The translations under genes were made by a program, and so were the position numbers. A DNA stretch of 64,000 nt from Hymenobacter perfusus (GTDB lineage: Bacteria > Bacteroidota > Bacteroidia > Cytophagales > Hymenobacteraceae). The notes beneath the pieces were generated by a model that worked only from the letters and a program-made list of their open reading frames with translations, was not told where the DNA came from and ran no database searches. Positions 57,982-64,000 of this stretch are shown here, in pieces. Numbering within the stretch: position 1 is the stretch's first letter; each line of letters begins with the position of its first letter. The DNA lies in NCBI RefSeq assembly GCF_003944765.1, contig NZ_RWIU01000009.1, positions 115,590-179,589 on the forward strand. Direction: 5' to 3'.

Positions 57982-59268
57982 TTAATCCGGCAACTTCCGG
58001 TTTGCCCGCAGCCGGTTGGTTTCGTCGGCTACCACCAGGAAGCCGTAGCCAAACACGAACAGGTTCAACCCGATCTGCAGGCTCAGCATATCGGCTACCA
58101 TCATCACGGTGGCCTGGGTCAGGATGAAGAAAACGATGTAGGGGTTGCGCCGGGTGCCGCGGTGGCGCAGGGGCCAGAACAGGATGCTCAGCCAGATGGC
58201 CAACCCAACCACCCCACCCCCGATCAGCGCACTCAGGTACTGATTATGCACGTTTACCCAATTGGCCGGCCGCAGCCCGAAGTTTTTCCAGCGGTATTCG
58301 TCCAGCATGGCCGCGTAGGCATCGGCCGGGCCTACGCCTACCAGCCAGTTACGCCGGATGATGCTGGCGGCCGTTTCTACGGCTGCCAGTCGCCGGGCCA
58401 GGGAATAGTCGTTGATGTCGTTTCCCTGCACGTACTGCTTGATGTCCCAGGAAGTGGACTCTACCCGCCGCTGCACGGAGTGGAGAGTCTGAAAGGCCAC
58501 CCACGGCCCCAGCGCCAGCAGCGCCAGCAGCCCCAGCCCAAATACAACGTGCTTCTTGAGCAGCAGCCGGATGGCGTAGGCCAGTAGCCCGGCGTACAGC
58601 ACCAGCAACCCCGTGCGGTAGGCCAGCACATGCAGCGTCAGCACGATAACCGCCGCCGCCGCCAGCAACACCGCCCGCCCCAGGGGCCCCACCTGTTGTT
58701 GGCGCCGCAGCAGCAGGCCCCAGAAAAACGCCTGCGCCAGCATCGTCCCAAAGGCAATATGAAACACCCCGGTAATAGCCTGCACATTATGGCCCACGTT
58801 GATGGCGGCATCGGCACTGATGGGGTCCAGCAGATACTTCGCCAGCGTAGCCAGGGCCACGGCTGCCGTACTCAGCACGAACAGGCCTCCTACTGCCCGC
58901 CGCTGCCGCCCGCTCAGCGGAACGGCCAGCGTGAAAGCCAGCGGCACGCCCAGCCACGTCAGGCTCCGGAACAACTCGTGTCGCCACACGGCCCACTCGC
59001 TGGTATAGATCCCGCTCAGCAGCAGGAAAGCCACCAGCGCCGCCGCTCGCAGCAGGGCCCCGTTGCGCCAGCAGCTGACGGCCGTCTGGCGCAGCTGCGG
59101 GTTGGCCAGCACGGCCAGTACGCCCACTACCGGGCTCAAAGCAATCAGGGCGCGGGAGGCCAGCAGCCCCGCTACGCCCGCCCCGCAGGCCAGCCACAAC
59201 AGGTGCTGAGACAACCGCCCCGAACGATAATAGGCCCCTATGGTCAGGGTATTAACCAACTTTGGCAT
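57982..59268 (-). CDS. O-antigen ligase-like membrane protein
   Basis: 428 aa from ATG 59268 (ATG 59346 would add 26 residues before the first helix). About 10-12 transmembrane helices, with a large periplasmic loop between two late helices bearing R-R-N-W-L-V-G-V-G-P-A-D and H-N-Q-Y-L-S-A-L-I-G-G-G, the Wzy_C / WaaL-type pattern. It probably joins or polymerises surface glycans on a lipid carrier. No other glycan-synthesis gene is in the window. It ends 75 bp from the start of the MFS gene downstream. Confidence 0.88.
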   Translation of the reverse strand: MPKLVNTLTIGAYYRSGRLSQHLLWLACGAGVAGLLASRALIALSPVVGVLAVLANPQLRQTAVSCWRNGALLRAAALVAFLLLSGIYTSEWAVWRHELFRSLTWLGVPLAFTLAVPLSGRQRRAVGGLFVLSTAAVALATLAKYLLDPISADAAINVGHNVQAITGVFHIAFGTMLAQAFFWGLLLRRQQQVGPLGRAVLLAAAAVIVLTLHVLAYRTGLLVLYAGLLAYAIRLLLKKHVVFGLGLLALLALGPWVAFQTLHSVQRRVESTSWDIKQYVQGNDINDYSLARRLAAVETAASIIRRNWLVGVGPADAYAAMLDEYRWKNFGLRPANWVNVHNQYLSALIGGGVVGLAIWLSILFWPLRHRGTRRNPYIVFFILTQATVMMVADMLSLQIGLNLFVFGYGFLVVADETNRLRANRKLPD

Positions 59269-59346
59269 GCCGTTACTACCCAATAAAACGCCCTGACCCG
59301 GTAGCCACTGTAGCACTCGTGCGGCTTTCAGGTGCCGCCAAACCAT

Positions 59347-60131
59347 GATTTTCCGGCAGCTGACCACCGCACATCTGACAACCTGAGCAAAACGGCCTTG
59401 AAATCCGAATCATTACCAACAGTTACTGTAGAAGGACATATCCTCAGAGCGCAAAGTACGCCTTCTGCCCAGTAGCATCACAGCGGCCCCGGAAGGTTCT
59501 TTTTTTACCGTATAGCCGCTTCCGAATCTGTGCCTATTTTGCGGCCATGTTCTTTGTCTGTTTTTTCCAATCAGACGAGCAGCAGGTGGCCCACCGCGTT
59601 GGCAGGGCCTGAAAAGGAAACCGGGGCAACTCCTGGCCTGAGCGGGGCCAGAATTAACGGACAGAAGAGGGAAGGATATTTCTTCTGTTTATGGCAGCAA
59701 AACCCAGCGGGGCGTCGCCCGACAAACGGTGCAAATACGCCGAAGCCTTCACGGCCGGGGCCCTGGACCTGGCCTGACCCACCGCAAGCGCAGCACCAGC
59801 CACTGGTCAGGCGTGGACTCGCTCGGGCGCTTCGATGACCAGGCCACGGTGCTCAAGGATACGCGCTTAATGAAAGCGGCTGTAAATCCCTTATTCGTCA
59901 TGACGTGGTTGATTCTGGTGCCGGCCGGGCCGAAGTATTCCAAGACCCCGAGGTGTTGGGGTGGTACGCCGCCGTTGCGGGCTGCGCAACCATGCTCTTT
60001 CATCTGCTGGAGCATCTCCCTTGTTGGGCACTGCCGACATGGTCTAGACGGGTAATGCTGCCGTCGGCATCTTGCTTGGCGGCCGCGTGTTCGGGAAGCA
60101 GGTTGCCGGGTAAAAAGTGAAGCTCAACGGC
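59347..60131. other. Long intergenic stretch, mostly without recognisable content
   Basis: 785 bp. Holds a possible transposase start relic (59691). An 88-codon open frame on the minus strand (59749-60015) shows no known motif and is not called. Nothing else is supported. Confidence 0.5.
59691..59777 (+). pseudogene. Possible IS3-type OrfA start relic
   Basis: 28 codons from ATG read M-A-A-K-P-S, then K-R-C-K-Y-A-E-A-F-T-A-G-A-L-D-L-A before a stop. Resembles the K-R-R-K-Y-S-x-E-F-K-A-E-A-L-R-L-A start of IS3-family OrfA proteins. Too short for certainty. Confidence 0.35.
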
Positions 60132-60749
60132 CTACTTCTCCAGCCGGATGATAAAGTTCTTAAGTGGGTTCTTCTTGATAATCGTGACCAACTGCCCGTT
60201 GGTGTACTGATACTCGTCCTCGCGGCCGTCGCGTACGGCGCGCCAGCTGCCCACTTTGCCCTGGCTCAGGGCAAAATAGTCGCCGAAATACTCGGCAAAG
60301 GCCCGTGCCTGCCCGGCCGGCGGCTCACCGAAGAACATAGTGGTGACGGCGTAGCGGATGGGGCTAGTTTCGGTGGCTTTGTAGTGGTGCTTGTACTGGT
60401 CGGCCACGATGTCGTAGTGGTCGCCCTTCCACTCCGTTTTAGAAGAAAAATCGCCCTGGTTGGTGTGCGCCTCCACCGTCGAGCGCAGCAGCTGACCGTT
60501 GCGGAAGTGGTTGGTTACTTGGTAGTAAATCTTGAGGTGGTAGAGCAGGAAGTTCACTTTCACGTCGCTCACCAGCGAGTAGGTCACGTCGGGGCCGCTG
60601 GCCGCCTGCCGCGTGGCCGTCATCGTGCCCACCCGGATGCCCGCCACCTCAATGCCGTAGCGCCGCACCTCGGCCCCCGCCGGCTTAGCAGCTTGCGCCG
60701 CCACGGCCAGGGGTAGCGCACTGAGGAAAAGCAGAGTGGGCAGGAACAT
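60132..60749 (-). CDS. Secreted DUF6134-type protein
   Basis: 205 aa. Signal peptide to V-A-A-Q-A. The core (Y-G-I-E-V-A-G-I-R-V-G-T-M-T-A-T-R and Y-S-L-V-S-D-V-K-V-N-F-L-L-Y-H-L-K-I-Y-Y) matches DUF6134, related to DUF3108, beta-rich exported proteins of unknown role. It follows ArsM by about 100 bp on the same strand, with a family A repeat between, so linkage to arsenic metabolism is only positional. Confidence 0.85.
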   Translation of the reverse strand: MFLPTLLFLSALPLAVAAQAAKPAGAEVRRYGIEVAGIRVGTMTATRQAASGPDVTYSLVSDVKVNFLLYHLKIYYQVTNHFRNGQLLRSTVEAHTNQGDFSSKTEWKGDHYDIVADQYKHHYKATETSPIRYAVTTMFFGEPPAGQARAFAEYFGDYFALSQGKVGSWRAVRDGREDEYQYTNGQLVTIIKKNPLKNFIIRLEK

Positions 60750-60782
60750 GGCATATTTTCGGTTAAAGAGCTAAAGCAGAAC

Positions 60783-60819
60783 GTCATGCTGATCTGGCGT
60801 CCGCTTGCCGAAGCATGAC
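60783..60819. repeat. Degenerate family A palindrome
   Basis: GTCATGCT (60783-60790) and AGCATGAC (60812-60819) form the outer arms; the interior is shortened and changed compared with 13176-13266. Confidence 0.6.
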
Positions 60820-60847
60820 GTTCTTTTTCAACAGCCAAGCCAGCTGC

Positions 60848-61816
60848 CTAGCAGCAGCCACCGCCGTCGTAGTGGTAGGTGGAGGGCGAGATGAAAATAT
60901 CGTCGCGGTCCAGCGCGGCCAGGTTGCCGGCGGTTTTATCGCACACGGCCAAGGGCTGATTCTGCATGAGCACGTGGCCTTTGTGGTCGTCGAAGTATTC
61001 TTCACCGCCGTAGTAAATGGCGGTGCGGCCCGTGAAAATGCACGGCCCATCGGCCGGCATAGGGTCCTTGATGGCGCACACCTCCACGCTCTCGATAAAG
61101 ATAACCTCGTCGGTGGCGTAGTGCTGGGGCGAGAGCACGCGGTAGGCACGCTTGGCCCGCACCTCAATGGTGCCAAAACCGACCTCGGCAATCATGTCCA
61201 GATACTGTTGCAGGGGCAGCGAGCCGGTGAGGCAGAGGGCGCGCAGGCGCTCATCGGCGCGCAGCTCGTCGCTCATGGGCTGCTCGCAGGTGGGGTCCGA
61301 CATCACGAGGCGGCCGTGGGGCTTGAGTACGCGGTAGGTTTCCTGCAGGGCCCGCTTGAGGTCATCGAGCTTGAAAATATTGAACAGGCAGTTTTGGGCG
61401 GCCACGTCCACACTCTCGTCAGCCACGGGCAGGTGCAGGGCGTCGCCGGCGCGCAGGTCGATAAACTCGCTCTTAAACCAGTCGTTCTGCTCTTCGGCCG
61501 TTTGCATGTTGGCACGCGAGGCGTCGAGCATTTCGCTCACCACATCTACCCCAATCACGGCCCCCGGCCGGCGGCTGAAATAAGCGAATTGCAGCAGCTC
61601 CATGCCACCGCCCACGCCCACGTAAAGCACGGTGGGCGAGTTGGTAAGGTCGCGCGGGTTCACGGTGCTGCCACAGCCGTAGTTCATGCTCAGCATACGC
61701 TGCGGAATGCTCAGGCCGGGCAGCTGCCACACGGGATTGGTGGTACAGCACAGGCCCACCTGGGGCTCCTGGGCCGCCTGGCGGTACACGTCGGCGGTGG
61801 TTTCGAGGTAACTCAT
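60848..61816 (-). CDS. arsM: ArsM-type arsenite methyltransferase (arsenosugar group)
   Basis: 322 aa. SAM-binding motif I V-L-Y-V-G-V-G-G-G near residue 64, with the P-x-x-V-x-Y-V-G-x-G-G-G form typical of the arsenosugar-type ArsM. Cys pair C-C near residue 23 (G-L-C-C-T-T), another Cys in N-Y-G-C-G, and a C-terminal G-G-G-C-C that may bind arsenic. These enzymes methylate As(III) using glutathione or thiols and feed arsenosugar synthesis. The radical-SAM partner ArsS is not seen here. It lies 41 bp after the DUF547 gene on the same strand. Confidence 0.9.
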   Translation of the reverse strand: MSYLETTADVYRQAAQEPQVGLCCTTNPVWQLPGLSIPQRMLSMNYGCGSTVNPRDLTNSPTVLYVGVGGGMELLQFAYFSRRPGAVIGVDVVSEMLDASRANMQTAEEQNDWFKSEFIDLRAGDALHLPVADESVDVAAQNCLFNIFKLDDLKRALQETYRVLKPHGRLVMSDPTCEQPMSDELRADERLRALCLTGSLPLQQYLDMIAEVGFGTIEVRAKRAYRVLSPQHYATDEVIFIESVEVCAIKDPMPADGPCIFTGRTAIYYGGEEYFDDHKGHVLMQNQPLAVCDKTAGNLAALDRDDIFISPSTYHYDGGGCC

Positions 61817-61857
61817 AAAAGGAAATGGAGAGAGGAATGCGTGAAGCTACGGGCGAC

Positions 61858-62670
61858 TTACTGCTTGTTCAGGTTCCAGTTGTAATCAAGGTAGCTAATC
61901 TTGGTATTGTCGTCCATTTTGGTGGTGGAGTAGCGGTTCACCCATTTCACCACCGACTGGCCGTTCTTCTCCCAATCGCCTTTGTACCAGTCGAAATACT
62001 TCGAGAGCTGGGCGGCCGACTTGCCAATCTTATTCTTGGCCGGGTTATTCAGGAAGTCGCGTCCCTGGTCGTCCAGCTGCTTTTCGAGCTGGGCGGCGGT
62101 ATAGGCCTCGTTGCGCAGGCGCGGGCACGAAATGGACGCACACACCAGCGCGAAGTGAATGCGCGGGTCATCAAACTTCTTGCGCAAAATGCCGTGCTCG
62201 ATGTTGTCGAGGCTCATTTTCTCGCCGCCGATGCTGAAAAACTTGGCCGCCCATGGCGTAGTCACGAACGGAATCTTGATTTTCGAGCCAATGTCCTTGA
62301 TGCTCTGCACCGGGTAGTGGTCGAGGATGAGGCGGATAGTGTAGGCGTTATACGCGTTTATCCAGTAGACCATCTGGTCGGCCTTACTCCAGTTGGCAGC
62401 GGGCGGATTTTTGCTCAGCAGCGCCAGGTAGCGGTTGAAAGCCACCTCATCAGCCTTAAAGCCCTTGTAATCGACCAAGCCCTGGGCACTGACGTACTTT
62501 TTGAGTAGCTTGTCGTAGGCACCGTGGTCGACTACGGCGCTGGCGGCGGGCACGGCGTAGCTGGGCGTTGGCACGGGATTGAGGCCCGGCACCACCACGG
62601 CTGCGGCTGTGAGCGTGCCGGCCGCCAGCACCACGGCGGCCAGGGTCGAAATTTTCATGAGTTTGTTCAT
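61858..62670 (-). CDS. Secreted DUF547 protein
   Basis: 270 aa. Signal peptide M-N-K-L-M-K-I-S-T-L-A-A-V-V-L-A-A. DUF547 hallmarks: Y-W-I-N-A-Y-N-A-Y-T-I near residue 106, I-H-F-A-L-V-C-A-S-I-S-C-P with the conserved Cys, and Y-F-D-W-Y-K-G-D-W near the end. In some Bacteroidota, DUF547 genes neighbour arsenosugar genes. Cotranscribed with ArsM by spacing. Confidence 0.92.
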   Translation of the reverse strand: MNKLMKISTLAAVVLAAGTLTAAAVVVPGLNPVPTPSYAVPAASAVVDHGAYDKLLKKYVSAQGLVDYKGFKADEVAFNRYLALLSKNPPAANWSKADQMVYWINAYNAYTIRLILDHYPVQSIKDIGSKIKIPFVTTPWAAKFFSIGGEKMSLDNIEHGILRKKFDDPRIHFALVCASISCPRLRNEAYTAAQLEKQLDDQGRDFLNNPAKNKIGKSAAQLSKYFDWYKGDWEKNGQSVVKWVNRYSTTKMDDNTKISYLDYNWNLNKQ

Positions 62671-62768
62671 TGGGGGCTACGTACGGGAAAGGCCGGCCGT
62701 AAAGATTGCCGGTAGCAATCTGCCGGCCACTGCAATTTCGTAAACCCTGCAAACTTCCCCTCGCTGCC

Positions 62769-63851
62769 GTGCTATTCACCACCGTACTGTTGGCCCTGGC
62801 CGGGCTGGCCCCCGCCGATACGGTGCATCCCAAGCGCCTGGCGCTCATTCCGGTACCCCTGGTGTACTACACGCCCGAAACCCGGCTGGCCTACGGCGTA
62901 GCGGCCACGGCTACCGTGCACTTCCGGCGCGACGACGGCTTTGCCGCCGCCCGTCCCTCGCAGGTTACCCTGGCTCTGGCCTACACCCAAAACCGGCAGC
63001 TGCTGCTGTACGCGCCCTTCCAGCTTTTTTACGACCACAACCGCTACTACGCCTACGGCGAGGCCGGCTACTACCGCTACAACTACTACTTCTACGGCAT
63101 GGGCCGGCGCGACGTGCCCCGCGAGCTGTACGGCGTCAATTTCCCCAGGGTGCGGCTCAATGCCTTCCGGCGCGTGGGGGCGAGCAAGCTCTACGCGGGC
63201 CTGCGCTACCAGTACGAGGACTACCGCGTGAGCAGCACCGAGGCGGGCGGCCTGCTGGCCAGCGGCACCGTGCCCGGCGGCCAGGGCAGCCGCCTGACGG
63301 GCGGCGGACTCGGGGTGTTCTATGACTCGCGCGACAACGTTTTCTTTCCTAAGAAAGGCATGGTGGCCGACCTGAGTGTCTTTATTCGCAACCGGGCCGT
63401 GGGCGCGGGCCCAGGGGGCGAAACCACCCGCTTTGACCGCTACGTAGCCGACGTATCGAGCTTTCGCGCGCTGGGGCCGCACGCCGTGCTGGCCGGCAAC
63501 GTCTATGGCAGCTTCATCGTGGGCACCGCGCCCTTCAATGCCCTGTCGCTGCTGGGCGGCTCGCGGCGGCTGCGCGGCTACTACGAGGGCCGCTACCGCG
63601 ACCAGAACGCCGTTCTGGCCCAGGCCGAGCTGCGCCTGGATGTGTACAAGCGCCTGGGTGCGGTTGTTTTCGGCGGCGTGGGTACCCTGGGCGATGGCCA
63701 AACCCTGCTGCGCCTGGGCGAGCCGAAAGGAGCCTACGGGGCGGGCCTGCGTTTCACGGCCAACCGCCGCGACCACCTCAACGTGCGGCTCGACTACGGC
63801 CTGGGGCAGCAGTCGAGCGGCTTTTACCTCACCGTGGGAGAAGCGTTTTAG
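62769..63851 (+). CDS. Omp85/BamA-type outer membrane barrel protein
   Basis: About 360 aa from GTG 62769, with signal peptide to L-A-G-L-A-P-A-D; TTG 62706 is an alternative start. The mature part is the surface-antigen barrel: repeated aromatic beta strands (Y-A-Y-G-E-A-G-Y-Y-R-Y-N-Y-Y-F-Y-G), the D-S-R-D-N-V-F-F-P-K-K-G strand-turn typical of Omp85 proteins, L-G-G-S-R-R-L-R-G-Y-Y-E-G-R-Y-R-D, and a final aromatic Phe. No POTRA domains, so it is a short Omp85 of the patatin- or D15-like group rather than BamA itself. Function unknown. It is divergent from the DUF547 gene. Confidence 0.9.
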   Translation: MLFTTVLLALAGLAPADTVHPKRLALIPVPLVYYTPETRLAYGVAATATVHFRRDDGFAAARPSQVTLALAYTQNRQLLLYAPFQLFYDHNRYYAYGEAGYYRYNYYFYGMGRRDVPRELYGVNFPRVRLNAFRRVGASKLYAGLRYQYEDYRVSSTEAGGLLASGTVPGGQGSRLTGGGLGVFYDSRDNVFFPKKGMVADLSVFIRNRAVGAGPGGETTRFDRYVADVSSFRALGPHAVLAGNVYGSFIVGTAPFNALSLLGGSRRLRGYYEGRYRDQNAVLAQAELRLDVYKRLGAVVFGGVGTLGDGQTLLRLGEPKGAYGAGLRFTANRRDHLNVRLDYGLGQQSSGFYLTVGEAF

Positions 63852-63873
63852 CGGCTCCCAATCTCACCTTTAC

Positions 63874-64000
63874 CTAGGGAGTGTTTACAGTTAGGGACGA
63901 TCTTTGAGCATGAATAAGGACCGCAGTATGTTGACGGACGCGCAGTGGTCGCGGCTTTCGCCGTTGCTCCCGGGGCAGGAACGCTCGCCGGGCACCACCG
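63874..64000 (+). mobile_element. IS5-type insertion sequence, left end only
   Basis: The end CTAGGGAGTGTTTACAGTTA (63874-63893) matches the first element's end at 6521-6540 in 17 of 20 positions. The transposase starts 16 bp inside it. The rest of the element is outside the window. A CTA or CTAG at its edge may be the target duplication. Confidence 0.85.
63910..64000 (+). CDS. IS5-type transposase N-terminus, cut by window edge
   Basis: About 30 codons from ATG 63910: M-N-K-D-R-S then M-L-T-D-A-Q-W-S-R-L-S-P-L-L-P-G-Q. The L-T-D-x-Q-W-x-x-L-x-P-L-L-P block is the usual start of IS5-family DDE transposases. The ATG at 63928 (M-L-T-D) is an alternative start. No frameshift is visible in this part, unlike the first element. 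Confidence 0.88.
   Translation, partial: MNKDRSMLTDAQWSRLSPLLPGQERSPGTT

Noticed and set aside
59749..60015. 88-codon minus-strand frame
   Set aside because: No recognisable motif, and the region otherwise looks decayed; not supportable as a gene.

Overview
The window is about 64 kb of high-GC DNA that looks like a chromosome segment of a pigmented, Hymenobacter-like member of the Bacteroidota. This rests on several signs. The tRNA-Thr gene has a Bacteroidota-type promoter (a TTG near -33 and an exact TAnnTTTG -7 box). Shine-Dalgarno sequences are scarce. Family content fits too (DUF349, DUF2911, DUF4259, DUF6134, DUF6624, arsenosugar-type ArsM, TPR histidine kinases). The genus is an inference from this pattern, not a measured identity.

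Layout. 0-6 kb is housekeeping: a Maf pyrophosphatase cut by the window edge, a DUF1015 protein, pdxH, a YqgE/AlgH protein, a large DUF349 protein and tRNA-Thr(TGT). 6-8.9 kb is decayed: a small secreted protein, an IS5-type element with a frameshifted transposase, a histidine-kinase fragment cut by that element and carrying an internal stop, and a membrane-protein fragment. 8.9-17.3 kb holds an aldo/keto reductase, an acetyltransferase, a cupin, an AraC regulator, a three-subunit molybdenum hydroxylase (PaoABC-like) with a palindromic repeat in every gene junction, and a cyclophilin-like protein. 17.8-21.7 kb holds a cluster of small secreted proteins. Four of them, plus the one at 6.2 kb, share a paired Y-x-x-G-x-x-x-G signature that I cannot assign to a known family.

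21.9-24.4 kb is an MBOAT plus AlgJ/AlgX-like O-acetylation pair. 25-34.4 kb holds a secreted DNA/RNA nuclease and two soluble-type sensor kinases with a single-domain response regulator, bracketed by two paralogous proteins of about 140 aa. 34.6-45.2 kb is the most system-like region. It has a coiled-coil protein, a membrane-anchored PspA-like coiled-coil protein, a solute-binding protein fused to an OmpA peptidoglycan-binding domain, an ABC permease and ATPase, then a sigma-54 activator and a HAMP-PAS kinase. An AT-rich TIR-domain gene and a downstream open frame, joined in frame across one TAA, lie on the opposite strand between the ATPase and the activator. Inverted repeats fill most junctions of this locus.

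45.8-64 kb is mainly ordinary metabolism and envelope: PAP2 phosphatase, two convergent half-size EamA transporters, DUF4259, gpsA, an efflux adaptor plus TolC without a pump, an L-serine dehydratase beta-domain protein, tryptophan 2,3-dioxygenase, a TPR protein, DUF2911, an MFS transporter, an O-antigen-ligase-like protein, DUF6134, ArsM, DUF547 and an Omp85-type barrel. A second IS5-type element begins at the right edge; its outer end is nearly the same as that of the first.

Main candidates for something undescribed are the YxxGxxxG secreted family, the ABC/OmpA/PspA-like/sigma-54 envelope module, and the TIR gene with its in-frame downstream extension. Palindromic repeats of three families recur across the window.
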